DNA from: JTS-RE37 sp041744575
GTDB taxonomy: Bacteria > Bacteroidota > Bacteroidia > Flavobacteriales > Flavobacteriaceae
DNA length: 64,000 nucleotides
Reading direction: 5' to 3'
NCBI GenBank assembly: GCA_041744575.1
Contig: JBGTKP010000056.1
Location: 55,412-119,411 of the forward strand
Part shown: piece after piece, positions 1 through 9,060 of the stretch
Layout of the letters: each line of letters begins with the position of its first letter
How positions within the stretch are numbered: the first letter of the stretch is position 1
Program-made: the position numbers and the translations under genes
The notes under the pieces: model-generated
What the model was told of the DNA's origin: nothing
The model's input: the letters and a program-made list of their open reading frames with translations, nothing else
The model's database searches: none

Positions 1-108
1 AATCAGAAAATGTACTGTCCAGTAGAAAAAAAACAAAAATCCAAGAAGAATAATATAATTTATGGGTTTAGTTTTCCCAAAAATGGTCGAAATCATCCCG
101 GCTTTTTA

Positions 109-116
109 TATTTTTG
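109..116 (+). promoter_or_regulatory. Putative -7 promoter box (TATTTTTG)
   Basis: Matches the Bacteroidota -7 consensus TAnnTTTG. Transcription would start near 122, just ahead of the ATG at 135. This argues against the upstream in-frame TTG at 114, which lies inside the box. No clear TTTG -33 element is visible. Confidence 0.5.
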
Positions 117-134
117 CATGTAAATATAACCAAG

Positions 135-356
135 ATGGGAGCATTTTTTGAAGGCATAGAAGATTTATTCGTCAACGTTCTTTTTTGGCCTTTTGACTTC
201 CTGAGGTATCTTCAAAGTTGGTGGGTGTCCAATATTCTAAGCTGGATTTTTGTCATTATCGGATTGGTTGCATTTGCTTACTGGTTGTTGCAATTGAAAA
301 AATTTGATGACAACGGAGAAGAGGACAAAACGATATCCTCCCACTCTTATCTCTGA
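135..356 (+). CDS. Small membrane protein, DUF6341 family
   Basis: A 73-residue protein beginning MGAFFEG. It has one clear hydrophobic segment (roughly residues 30-50, Trp/Ile rich) and an acidic tail with the motif DDNGEEDKT. This matches a short protein that I recognise as DUF6341, common next to purD or uracil phosphoribosyltransferase genes in Flavobacteriia. The function is unknown. I chose the ATG at 135 rather than the TTG at 114 because a TAnnTTTG box overlaps the TTG and because family members begin at this methionine. Its stop codon is one base away from the end of purD on the other strand, so the two genes are tail to tail with no room for a separate terminator. Confidence 0.8.
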   Translation: MGAFFEGIEDLFVNVLFWPFDFLRYLQSWWVSNILSWIFVIIGLVAFAYWLLQLKKFDDNGEEDKTISSHSYL

Positions 357-357
357 A

Positions 358-1629
358 TTACAGATCGAATCCGAGATCCTTCCTGTAATACATCTGATCA
401 AAACTCACCATTTTAATACTTTCGTAAGTAGTGCGTAGTGCCTGTCTGAAATCACTCCCGTAGGAAGTGACCGCAATGACTCTTCCCCCATCCGTTACCA
501 CCTTTCCGTTCTGCATCCGGGTACCTGCATGAAAAACGATAGAATTTGTCAATTTGTTAACTCCCAGAATCTCATCTCCCTTACCATAGGATCCAGGGTA
601 ACCGCCGGCGACGGCTACCACAGTTGCAGCAGCTCGGTCGTCAATTTCGAGGTCTATGGTGTCCAGCGTTACAGTGGCAACCGCCTTCAGCATCTTTAAC
701 AGGTCATTTTTAATCCTGGGAATGATCACTTCCGTTTCGGGATCACCCAGGCGTACATTGTACTCAATGACAAAGGGTTCCTCGCCTACTTTGATCAGAC
801 CGATAAAAAGAAACCCTTTATATTCCATTCGGTCTTTTTTCAATCCGTCCATTGTAGGTTGGACAATGCGGTCCCTTACCTTTGCCATAAAATCATCACC
901 GGCAAAAGGTACCGGGGATATCGCTCCCATTCCGCCCGTATTTAATCCGGAATCGCCTTCTCCAATCCGCTTATAGTCCTTTGCGCTGGGAAGCAGTTTG
1001 TAATTTCTGCCATCGCAGAGTACAAAACAGCTCAATTCGGTTCCGGTGAGAAATTCTTCGATCACTACGGTGCTTCCTGCGGCACCAAATTTAGAATCGA
1101 TGAGCATGGCTTCAAGTGCTGCTTTTGCCTCCGTCAATGAAGGAAGTATGAGCACGCCTTTACCTGCAGCCAGCCCGTCTGCCTTCAAGACGTACGGCGG
1201 GGTCAGGGATTCGAGAAAATTATAACCGGCATGAAGGTCTGCGGCAGTAAAACTTTTGTAGGCTGCTGTCGGAATATGGTGCCTGTTCATGAATTCCTTG
1301 GCAAATTGCTTACTGCCTTCCAGGGTCGCAGCGAGCTTGCCGGGACCGATAACCGGAATATGGGCTATCTCCGGATCTTCGAGAAAGAAATCGTGAATCC
1401 CCTGAACAAGGGGAATCTCCGGCCCGACAACCACCATTTCTATCCCATGAGCGACCACTGCCTTTTTTATCATCGAAAAGTCGTCAATACCGATGGGCAG
1501 ATTTTTAGCAATTTCGGCAGTTCCCGCATTGCCTGGAGCTACAAACAACTCACTTAGGTCAGGGCTTTGCCGTAATTTCCATGCAAGGGTATGTTCTCTT
1601 CCACCGGAACCGAGAATTAGGATATTCAT
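358..1629 (-). CDS. purD: Phosphoribosylamine--glycine ligase
   Basis: GARS, the second step of de novo purine synthesis: it joins glycine to 5-phosphoribosylamine with ATP hydrolysis, in the cytosol. The 423-residue length is normal for the monofunctional enzyme. It opens with the signature MNILILGSGGREHTLAWK. It has the ATP-grasp segment KADGLAAGKGV near residue 145 and the substrate/metal motif RLGDPETEV near residue 290, so it looks intact and catalytically complete. The start is supported by a TACTTTTG box only 16 bases upstream, so purD is probably transcribed alone although it lies directly downstream of the polysaccharide genes on the same strand. Confidence 0.97.
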   Translation of the reverse strand: MNILILGSGGREHTLAWKLRQSPDLSELFVAPGNAGTAEIAKNLPIGIDDFSMIKKAVVAHGIEMVVVGPEIPLVQGIHDFFLEDPEIAHIPVIGPGKLAATLEGSKQFAKEFMNRHHIPTAAYKSFTAADLHAGYNFLESLTPPYVLKADGLAAGKGVLILPSLTEAKAALEAMLIDSKFGAAGSTVVIEEFLTGTELSCFVLCDGRNYKLLPSAKDYKRIGEGDSGLNTGGMGAISPVPFAGDDFMAKVRDRIVQPTMDGLKKDRMEYKGFLFIGLIKVGEEPFVIEYNVRLGDPETEVIIPRIKNDLLKMLKAVATVTLDTIDLEIDDRAAATVVAVAGGYPGSYGKGDEILGVNKLTNSIVFHAGTRMQNGKVVTDGGRVIAVTSYGSDFRQALRTTYESIKMVSFDQMYYRKDLGFDL

Positions 1630-1644
1630 TCCTTAGAGTTTAGC

Positions 1645-1652
1645 CAAAAGTA
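1645..1652 (-). promoter_or_regulatory. Putative -7 promoter box for purD (TACTTTTG)
   Basis: A perfect TAnnTTTG match on the minus strand in the 48-base gap between the UDP-xylose synthase gene and purD. The predicted start of transcription lies about 10 bases before the purD ATG. It would uncouple purD from the polysaccharide operon. Confidence 0.5.
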
Positions 1653-1677
1653 CGGCTTATGACGGTTCTTAGCAGCG

Positions 1678-2664
1678 TTACCTTTTGTTCCGGTTTGAGA
1701 AATCCCGGTGATCCGTCTTTTCCAGTTCCTCAAGGGTAAGTGTTCTGAAAAAGTCGAAGGTTCGCTTCATTCCTTCGGCCCTGCCTATTTTAGGCTCCCA
1801 TCCCAGCAATTCCCTGGCTTTGGTAATATCCGGTTGTCTCTGCATGGGATCGTCTTTCGGAAGGGGTTTGTAAATTACCTTTTGATCTGTTCCAGTGAGC
1901 TTTATTATTTCCTGGGCGAAATCGTTGATGGTAATCTCATGCGGATTCCCAATATTTACCGGCAATTCGTAATCACTCATCAGCAATCGGTAAATGCCTT
2001 CAACCTCATCATCCACATAACAAAATGAACGGGTTTGTGATCCGTCGCCAAAAATTGTCAGGTCTTCACCTCTGAGCGCCTGTCCCATAAAAGCCGGGAT
2101 CACCCGGCCGTCATTAAGCCTCATTCTGGGTCCGTAGGTATTAAAAATCCTGACGATTCGTGTCTGTACACCATGAAACCGGTTATAGGCCATGGTAATT
2201 GATTCCTGAAACCGTTTGGCTTCGTCATATACCCCGCGCGGACCTATAGTGTTTACATTGCCATAGTATTCCTCGGTCTGAGGGTGAACCAGAGGGTCTC
2301 CATAAATTTCTGAGGTGGAGGCAATAAGAATGCGTGCTCCTTTATCCTTGGCGAGGCCAAGCAGGTTATGGGTACCTAAAGCGCCTACCTTCAAGGTCTG
2401 TATAGGTATTTTCAAATAATCAATTGGACTTGCGGGAGAAGCGAAATGCAGAATATAATCCAGCTCACCGGGCACGTGAACAAATTTCGTCACGTCATGG
2501 TGAAAGTATTCGAATTGTTCCAGTTTAAAAAGGTGATCAATATTCTTCAGATCCCCGGTGATCAGGTTGTCCATGGCAATCACATGAAATCCTTCCCTGA
2601 TGAATCGATCACAGAGATGGGACCCTAGAAACCCAGCGGCTCCCGTTATCAGTACCCTTTTCAC
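1678..2664 (-). CDS. uxs: UDP-glucuronate decarboxylase (UDP-xylose synthase)
   Basis: An extended short-chain dehydrogenase of 328 residues. It begins KRVLITGAAGFLGSHLCD (NAD-binding GxxGxxG) and carries the catalytic Ser/Tyr/Lys set, with STSEIYGDP and the YxxxK in GVYDEAKR. The motif RIFNTYGPRM is typical of UXS proteins. It would oxidise and decarboxylate UDP-glucuronate to UDP-xylose, and the gene immediately upstream supplies UDP-glucuronate. The start codon is GTG (2662-2664). The gap to the upstream dehydrogenase gene is 22 bases, consistent with one operon. A bifunctional or 4-keto-pentose-forming activity cannot be excluded from sequence alone. Confidence 0.9.
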   Translation of the reverse strand: MKRVLITGAAGFLGSHLCDRFIREGFHVIAMDNLITGDLKNIDHLFKLEQFEYFHHDVTKFVHVPGELDYILHFASPASPIDYLKIPIQTLKVGALGTHNLLGLAKDKGARILIASTSEIYGDPLVHPQTEEYYGNVNTIGPRGVYDEAKRFQESITMAYNRFHGVQTRIVRIFNTYGPRMRLNDGRVIPAFMGQALRGEDLTIFGDGSQTRSFCYVDDEVEGIYRLLMSDYELPVNIGNPHEITINDFAQEIIKLTGTDQKVIYKPLPKDDPMQRQPDITKARELLGWEPKIGRAEGMKRTFDFFRTLTLEELEKTDHRDFSNRNKR

Positions 2665-2686
2665 TTATTTACTTTTATCGGTGTAA

Positions 2687-3985
2687 TTATCGGCCAATTG
2701 ACTCGTAATGAAAGCCCTCCGCTATGATTTCCCTGGTTTCATACAGATTCCTGCCGTCAAAGATGGCATTATTTTTCAGTAAATCCTTCATCATTTTAAA
2801 ATTGGGGTTTCTGAATACGCCCCATTCAGTACAAATCACCAAAGCATCTGCATCTTTCAGAACGCTGTACTGGTCTTCGGCAAAGGCTATAGTTTCCCCG
2901 AGCTTTCTCTGGACATTGCTCATCGCTTCTGGATCAAAGGCGCAAACGGTGGCCCCGGCCGCCAGTAGTTCTTCGATAATGTAGAGGGCGGGTGCTTCGC
3001 GGATGTCATCAGTTTCCGGTTTAAACGCCAATCCCCAGATTCCAAAATGTTTCCCTTTCAGGTCCTCTTTAAAATATTTCCTGATTTTGGGAATAAGCGC
3101 TGTTTTTTGTTTCTGATTGACATCAATTACGGATTCCAGAATTTGAAAATTATAGTTGTTGTCCTTCCCGGATTTATGCAATGCCTTTACATCCTTGGGA
3201 AAACAGGATCCGCCATAACCAATGCCGGGAAAAAGGAAGCGTTTCCCTATCCTGGAATCGGTTCCCATTCCTATGCGCACCTTGTCTACATCGGCACCAA
3301 CCTTTTCGCAGAAATTGGCAATTTCGTTCATGAAGGTAATCTTAGTGGCCAAAAAGGCATTCGCCGCATATTTTGTCAGTTCCGCAGATCTTTCATCCAT
3401 GATGATCACCGGGTTTCCGGATCTTACAAATGGTTTATATAATTTTTCCATAAGCTCTGTGGCCCTGTCTGACCCTGAGCCAACGACGATGCGTTCCGGT
3501 TTTAAGAAATCGTCTACGGCAAATCCTTCTCTCAGAAATTCAGGATTTGAAACCACATCAAAATCGCATTGGGCATTCTTTGCAATAGCTGCCTTTACTT
3601 TATCTGATGTTCCCACGGGAACGGTGCTCTTATCCACAATGACCCGATACTCTGAAATGAGTTTCCCTATTTCATCGGCAACTCCTAGTACATATTTAAG
3701 ATCTGCCGAGCCATCTTCATCCTCCGGCGTCGGTAGTGCAAGGAAAACGATCTCACCATGCTCCAGACCTTCTTTCAAAGAGGTTGTAAAGACGAGCCTG
3801 CCTGCTTTTATATTACGCTCAAACAAGACATCAAGATGAGGCTCATAGATGGGAACTTCTCCGTTCTGCATCTGACGAACTTTATTCTCGTCAATATCAA
3901 CACAGACTACATCATTCCCTGTTTCTGCAAGGCATGTCCCTGTCACTAGTCCCACATAACCTGTACCTACAACTGCTACTTTCAT
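2687..3985 (-). CDS. ugd: UDP-glucose 6-dehydrogenase
   Basis: A 432-residue enzyme oxidising UDP-glucose to UDP-glucuronate with two NAD. The N-terminal Rossmann motif is MKVAVVGTGYVGLVTG. The central region has TKYAANAFLATKITFMNE, and the catalytic cysteine lies in the motif GYGGSCFPKD (about residue 260). The C-terminal nucleotide-binding domain contains FKPETDDIREAP. Pairing with the adjacent UDP-xylose synthase makes UDP-glucose the likely substrate. UDP-GlcNAc (WbpA-type) is a less likely alternative, but worth noting because a wlb/wbp set elsewhere in the locus lacks its own dehydrogenase. Confidence 0.93.
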   Translation of the reverse strand: MKVAVVGTGYVGLVTGTCLAETGNDVVCVDIDENKVRQMQNGEVPIYEPHLDVLFERNIKAGRLVFTTSLKEGLEHGEIVFLALPTPEDEDGSADLKYVLGVADEIGKLISEYRVIVDKSTVPVGTSDKVKAAIAKNAQCDFDVVSNPEFLREGFAVDDFLKPERIVVGSGSDRATELMEKLYKPFVRSGNPVIIMDERSAELTKYAANAFLATKITFMNEIANFCEKVGADVDKVRIGMGTDSRIGKRFLFPGIGYGGSCFPKDVKALHKSGKDNNYNFQILESVIDVNQKQKTALIPKIRKYFKEDLKGKHFGIWGLAFKPETDDIREAPALYIIEELLAAGATVCAFDPEAMSNVQRKLGETIAFAEDQYSVLKDADALVICTEWGVFRNPNFKMMKDLLKNNAIFDGRNLYETREIIAEGFHYESIGR

Positions 3986-4221
3986 TTGTATATTATTCTG
4001 ATTAATGCTCTTTACAAGCTGTTCCCTAAAAGATGCCTACCATGGCATGAATACACTTTTCCAATTCCCTGAGTGGGTGTTGCCGCATGTGGCAGGCACC
4101 CCCGGAATTTGAAAGCGCAAAAATAGTTGCGGAAGTGGTGGTAACCAATTATTTCTGATTAAAAACATGAATACAAGACAAAACCTCAAATCCTGAGGTC
4201 CCCGCTCAGACTGATAGACCA

Positions 4222-5589
4222 CTAAACCCCTCTTGAAAACAACACTGTGGTGACCGTTTTAAAAATAATCCGCATATCGAGCGTAATGGAACGGTTTTTT
4301 ATATAGTACAGATCATATTCCAGTTTGCGTACGGAATCTTCCAGGTTTTCTCCATATTTGTATTTCACCTGTGCCCATCCGGTAATTCCCGGACTGATCA
4401 GATGTCGGACGTTATAAAAAGGCAGGAGCTGATTCAGCTGATTAACAAAGACCTTCCGTTCCGGCCGGGGTCCTATGAACTGCATGTCACCTTTAATGAC
4501 CGAGATGATCTGCGGCAATTCGTCAATCCGGAACATCCGCAGAATCCTTCCAAAAGGGGTAATCCTGCTATCGTTTCTGGAGGCCATCATGGCGCCGGAA
4601 CTTTCGGCATCCACGATCATTGACCTGAATTTATAGATTTTGAATTCATTGCCATATTGGCCCACCCGCTTCTGAACATAAAACAACGGTCCTTTGTTAA
4701 GAAACAGATTGCCAATATAAACAAAGGGCACACTCATTACAAAGATGAGACCAAGTAGGACGGAAAGAGAAAAATTGACCCCGAAACTAAAGATCTTCTG
4801 CAGATAACGTATTTTCTTATTCCGGATCTGAAGGATCTCATAAAAACTATCATTATGGGATCTGATAGGGAGTGCCTCATAGGTATTTTCATAAAACGAG
4901 GTGAAGGAAATCACTTCTTTCCCCTTAATAATAGACCTTAAAATCACCTTTTCCAGTTCCTCGGGAATAAAATTATAACTTTTGGTATTAATTATCCAAG
5001 CATCAATCTTTTCGGCGGCCGACAAAAAAAAGCGCTTGTTTATCAGGGTATTCTGATCAATGGAGTATGTGAGTTTTACTTTGTAAAATGTTTCCATCTC
5101 TTTGCCATTCACTGTACTTACATCATCCTTCAGGTTTTCGGCGGTTTTATCATCATAGATATAAAGGACATTTTTGGTCACAGGGATAATCCTAAAGACA
5201 TTTCCAAAGAAAAAGCGCCACAGAGCAATCTCCACCGGGGTCAGGATCAGGAAATATAAGAGTGGCATTCTCCAGAAGCTGACGTCAAAAAATAGCACAG
5301 TCAGCATAAAAACCACAAACACAAAAAGCACCGAGATGTAAATGGATTGAGATAAGATATACCGGCGCCTTGACACTTTCTCCAGATTGTAGAAATCCAG
5401 AATGTAGGAAAGGGCAAGATAAGAGGTGATCCCAATGGTGAATACCGTAAATTTCAGTCTCAGGGAGATAAATTCCCTGTCTATGGCATCATTGACCAGC
5501 ACGTTCAGAGAGGCAATGATGATCAATAGATCGCCTACAACAAGGATAAATTTTCTTTCTATCGAATTTAAAATAGACGGTCTGGGCAT
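4222..5589 (-). CDS. Polyprenyl-phosphate sugar-1-phosphate transferase (initiating enzyme)
   Basis: A 455-residue inner-membrane protein of the WbaP/WcaJ (PHPT) family. Four or five hydrophobic helices occupy roughly residues 10-125. A soluble linker follows to about 265, then one more helix and the conserved catalytic C-terminal domain. Catalytic-domain motifs are KRVGQYGNEFKIYKFRSM, RIDELPQIISVIKGDM and FIGPRPER. It transfers a sugar-1-phosphate to undecaprenyl phosphate and so starts assembly of the repeat unit made by this locus. The gap to the GT2 gene upstream is 25 bases. Which sugar it uses cannot be told from the sequence. Confidence 0.92.
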   Translation of the reverse strand: MPRPSILNSIERKFILVVGDLLIIIASLNVLVNDAIDREFISLRLKFTVFTIGITSYLALSYILDFYNLEKVSRRRYILSQSIYISVLFVFVVFMLTVLFFDVSFWRMPLLYFLILTPVEIALWRFFFGNVFRIIPVTKNVLYIYDDKTAENLKDDVSTVNGKEMETFYKVKLTYSIDQNTLINKRFFLSAAEKIDAWIINTKSYNFIPEELEKVILRSIIKGKEVISFTSFYENTYEALPIRSHNDSFYEILQIRNKKIRYLQKIFSFGVNFSLSVLLGLIFVMSVPFVYIGNLFLNKGPLFYVQKRVGQYGNEFKIYKFRSMIVDAESSGAMMASRNDSRITPFGRILRMFRIDELPQIISVIKGDMQFIGPRPERKVFVNQLNQLLPFYNVRHLISPGITGWAQVKYKYGENLEDSVRKLEYDLYYIKNRSITLDMRIIFKTVTTVLFSRGV

Positions 5590-5613
5590 TCGCTACAATA
5601 GGGTTACTCTGAA

Positions 5614-6360
5614 TCAAAAATAGCTTTTCATTTTCAATAGAACTGCGGAAACCATATAAAAGAGGGATTCAAGGAATGAGAGCCCTTCCTCTTCCCTGTA
5701 AATCTTCCATTCATATCCTAAAAGGCTAAATTTATTTGATGAAACGGAATGCTTGCGGACACGATAGCTGGCGAGGACTTTTTGCAGGCCAAAAGCATCG
5801 GATTTTTTCAGCAACTTCAACCAAAGCGCATAGTCCTGACGTTTTCGGATGTCAGGCATGTATTGTTTACCAAAGAAACGGACATCGTATATAACGGTCA
5901 GGCAACCGATAGGATTCTTAAACAACGCCCTTTTATAGGTTACCTGCCGCATGGCTGCCACCGGCTTTGAAAATTTTTTGCCCGCCTCATTCTTTCTGTC
6001 ATAAGCGGAAAAGGTAAAGGGATATCGGTTCAATTTCATAAATGACACCTGCTCTTCCAGTTTGGAAGGATACCAGGAGTCATCGCTGTCAAGAAATGCA
6101 ATGTAGACGCCACTGGCCTGTTCTATAGCGCGATTTCTAGTTATTCCTGCACCGCTGTTTACCTTAAGAGAAATCAGCCGGAATCGGTCATCCTTAGCTG
6201 CATATCCGGCGATGATTGAGGCACTGTTATCTGAAGAACAGTCATCCACCAGAAGATGCTCCCAGTGGGGATAGGTTTGGTTCCGGACCGAATCCATGCA
6301 TTCCCTAAGGAATAATTCTCCGTTATGTACCGGAGTTATAATGGAAACCAGATCATTCAT
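5614..6360 (-). CDS. Glycosyltransferase family 2
   Basis: A 248-residue GT-A fold enzyme. The N-terminus SIITPVHNGELFL is followed by the nucleotide-binding motif LLVDDCSSD and the DxD-type motif FLDSDDSW near residue 93. Only the short single catalytic domain is present, with a weakly hydrophobic C-terminal end near residues 232-245. It would add one sugar to the lipid-linked repeat unit at the inner face of the cytoplasmic membrane. It is sandwiched between the flippase and initiating-transferase genes with gaps of 8 and 25 bases. The donor sugar is unknown. Confidence 0.9.
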   Translation of the reverse strand: MNDLVSIITPVHNGELFLRECMDSVRNQTYPHWEHLLVDDCSSDNSASIIAGYAAKDDRFRLISLKVNSGAGITRNRAIEQASGVYIAFLDSDDSWYPSKLEEQVSFMKLNRYPFTFSAYDRKNEAGKKFSKPVAAMRQVTYKRALFKNPIGCLTVIYDVRFFGKQYMPDIRKRQDYALWLKLLKKSDAFGLQKVLASYRVRKHSVSSNKFSLLGYEWKIYREEEGLSFLESLFYMVSAVLLKMKSYF

Positions 6361-6368
6361 GACAATTG

Positions 6369-7643
6369 CTATGAACGGTTCTTAACCGCCTTGAGATTCC
6401 AGGGCATTTTATAATATCTGTGGGCCACAATGGAAACGAGCAGGAACAGGAATACGAAGGTAATGAAAGTTGCCTGAGCCGCCCCGACTGCTCCGTTGAG
6501 TTTAATCAGAAAATAATTTAACAAGAGGTTGACCATCATGGTGCCAATCGTGCAATATGCTATCAATCTTGTCTTCTTTACATAAAACAAATAGTTAACT
6601 GACATTTTGTACATCCCCTGGAAGGCATACCCCAATAATACCCATATTACCACATTCGCTCCGGAGGCGAAAGCGTCTCCTATGAAATAAGTATAAATAA
6701 GGGGATTTAACAGGTAGAAAAAGACGACAACCAATAGTAAAAGCATAAAATAAACATAGGTGATTTTAACAATGCGAATTTTTTCAGTCATTTTATCCTC
6801 CTTGAGTTTTTCAAAAAAGAAGGGAATCCAAGCCTGATTGAAAGAGTTTTGCAAAAGGGCGACGACCATACCTATTTGATATCCAACAGAATATACCCCT
6901 ACATTACTTAAGCCAAGCATGACCAAAATAAAGAATCGGTCTGAAAATCCGATAAGACTATTTGCCAGGGTATGGAAAATAAGGGGAACACTGAATGCCA
7001 GGGCTTCCTTTTTATAGGTTTTGTCAAAATCTGACCATACCAATTGTCCTTTTTTTATAAGAATATAGACCGAAATGCCCGCGAACAGGAATGCCACAAT
7101 TAATTGTGGCATGATTCTACCCTCCCATCCCATTTCGAAAACTACGACCAGCAGAATGGACAATCCAAGATCCGCAGCAGTTTTGAGAATTCTGAAAAGT
7201 CCAAACTTCACGGTCTTGTAGGATACCCGCCATACCGAAAGCAGAATCTCACTTACCTGTGAAAAAAGGGTATACAACATCGCTAGTACCAGAAGCATTG
7301 GCGGAATATCGTACGTTCGGAACAAATCGCCTATGGTGAGGGAAATCAGAAACGCAACCAGCACCATCACGATACCTGAAAGCGCCAGGATGACGAAGAC
7401 AGTACTGATAAACCTTGATAGCTGTATATCTTCAAAGTAAAACCTGCCAATGGACTGTACAATGCTAAGTCCGACGACAGGAGTGGCGATCAGGAATATG
7501 TTGTAGAAAATATCCACCACCCCGTAATCCTCAGGAGTCAGGTAGGTGGTAAGAATGGGCAGTAACAGGAACGGGATAATTGAATTGAGTACATTGAAAA
7601 ATGTAAACAAGGATATATTCTTAAACAGTTTAAGGTCATTCAT
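6369..7643 (-). CDS. Wzx-like polysaccharide flippase
   Basis: A 424-residue protein with about 12 hydrophobic segments throughout, a member of the MOP/polysaccharide transport (Wzx, RfbX-like) superfamily. The N-terminal amphipathic start and segment FNVLNSIIPFLLLPILT are typical of the family. It would flip undecaprenyl-linked repeat units across the inner membrane for polymerisation. It is the first gene of a minus-strand group running flippase, GT2, initiating transferase, ugd, uxs. A divergent promoter region of 229 bases separates it from the plus-strand polymerase genes. Confidence 0.88.
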   Translation of the reverse strand: MNDLKLFKNISLFTFFNVLNSIIPFLLLPILTTYLTPEDYGVVDIFYNIFLIATPVVGLSIVQSIGRFYFEDIQLSRFISTVFVILALSGIVMVLVAFLISLTIGDLFRTYDIPPMLLVLAMLYTLFSQVSEILLSVWRVSYKTVKFGLFRILKTAADLGLSILLVVVFEMGWEGRIMPQLIVAFLFAGISVYILIKKGQLVWSDFDKTYKKEALAFSVPLIFHTLANSLIGFSDRFFILVMLGLSNVGVYSVGYQIGMVVALLQNSFNQAWIPFFFEKLKEDKMTEKIRIVKITYVYFMLLLLVVVFFYLLNPLIYTYFIGDAFASGANVVIWVLLGYAFQGMYKMSVNYLFYVKKTRLIAYCTIGTMMVNLLLNYFLIKLNGAVGAAQATFITFVFLFLLVSIVAHRYYKMPWNLKAVKNRS

Positions 7644-7872
7644 TTATTCCGGAGTGTCCTTTTTTTAACAGTCCACTAATACCATACCCAATATATTCGA
7701 TCTCATCCCCGCAAGATGGCAATCGCAAATGACTTTTGAATATTCGATAAGACAGCATCTGATTTAATCTTCCTAAATTGTATACTTTTAGCAGATTTTA
7801 CAAGGTATCCGATACCCCAAAACCAGGTATTATGACCCTCCGGATGATATAAAGTAAACTGCAATTTGGATA

Positions 7873-9060
7873 ATGATCTATCTTCTGTTACTTATTTATT
7901 GCTTAAATCTAATTTATATTAAAAGAAAACAGCTTTATAAAAGCTCTTTTATATTACATTTTTTCTTTATCTCCATAATATTTATAGGTCCTTCTATTTA
8001 TTATGAATGCGGAGGAACCGCATATTCCAAAAGTTTTGAGTGGGAAGATTTCCTGACGTTTGAAAAGTACGGGATTTTCGTTTTCAGCTGCACATTAATT
8101 TATCTGTCCATCTTCACCCGGCTGAGAATATCATTGTATAATTCGCTTTTTGTCAATTACAAAGACCGAAATAAAAACCTGATCCTGATATACTTTGGGT
8201 TTTGGTATTTCATTGTTTTTATCTACCTCATCATCCATTTTAACGAATTACCGGTCGTTAACTTCCTGTTGACCGGTTCCTTGCCTGATCGCCTGGACCA
8301 GACGAGCACCGTAAAGCTTTTCTATACCTTTTCATCCATTTTTATGGTCTTTATACCTTCAGGTTATTTTTACCTAATAAGATATCTCAGGGCCAATTTT
8401 ACTAAATTGGTGCTCCTGGTAATAGTTACATTCATCCTAATTTCCGGAGGGCACAAGGGACTGGTTGCATTTTTTATCATATTCGCCCTTTTGTTTTCGG
8501 GCTACCGGTTTACCCTTAAACAAGTGGTTGTTACCTTCATTGCGGGTCTTGGATTGCTCTATGTATATACCCTTACAAAGGGAAGGGAATTCAATAAGGA
8601 GACCTTTTATTATTTGCTGGAATCCCCTCCAAGAAGGTTTTTTGTAACCCAAGGCTCCGCCTTTATCACCAGGATTTCAATGGAAAGGCGGGATTTATAC
8701 CAGGGCAATATAAATGAGTATCAGCTGATTAAGAAGCAAACCTATCAAAGGATATATGGCGCCGAAGAAATCGGGGCTGCTCCAACAATTTTCCTTGGAG
8801 ATTTCCATGTTAAATACGGCCCGGTCATCACCGGCCTCTCCTATGTTGCCTTTCTGATCTTTATTTTCCCTTTCATACGCGGGACTGACAATATGAAACA
8901 ACGAAGGCTTTATTTGTGGTGGAATTTGTTTATCCTTTTTTATCTGCTTGGATTTGCCGAGTTATCCATGCCCAGCTTTCTGCGAATACTCCTGGCTCTT
9001 TTTAATTTCGGGTTTCTGCTGGTGTTGCCCTTCATAACCCTCCGTACAGATGAGCGTTAA
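7873..9060 (+). CDS. Multi-pass membrane protein, probable Wzy-type polymerase
   Basis: A 395-residue, strongly hydrophobic protein with about ten predicted membrane helices and one larger hydrophilic loop near residues 235-305 (Lys/Arg/Tyr rich). This organisation is that of O-antigen/capsule polymerases, which have little sequence conservation, so the call rests on topology and position beside the flippase gene. It is encoded opposite to most of the locus. Its first ~250 bases are clearly more AT-rich than the neighbouring genes, a sign of exchange of the serotype-determining segment. Its last 11 bases overlap the next gene, suggesting translational coupling. Confidence 0.65.
   Translation: MIYLLLLIYCLNLIYIKRKQLYKSSFILHFFFISIIFIGPSIYYECGGTAYSKSFEWEDFLTFEKYGIFVFSCTLIYLSIFTRLRISLYNSLFVNYKDRNKNLILIYFGFWYFIVFIYLIIHFNELPVVNFLLTGSLPDRLDQTSTVKLFYTFSSIFMVFIPSGYFYLIRYLRANFTKLVLLVIVTFILISGGHKGLVAFFIIFALLFSGYRFTLKQVVVTFIAGLGLLYVYTLTKGREFNKETFYYLLESPPRRFFVTQGSAFITRISMERRDLYQGNINEYQLIKKQTYQRIYGAEEIGAAPTIFLGDFHVKYGPVITGLSYVAFLIFIFPFIRGTDNMKQRRLYLWWNLFILFYLLGFAELSMPSFLRILLALFNFGFLLVLPFITLRTDER

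Noticed and set aside
4037..4222. A 61-codon minus-strand frame between ugd and the sugar transferase gene
   Set aside because: No recognisable motif, a composition unlike neighbouring proteins, and a start at the sugar-transferase stop; probably random.
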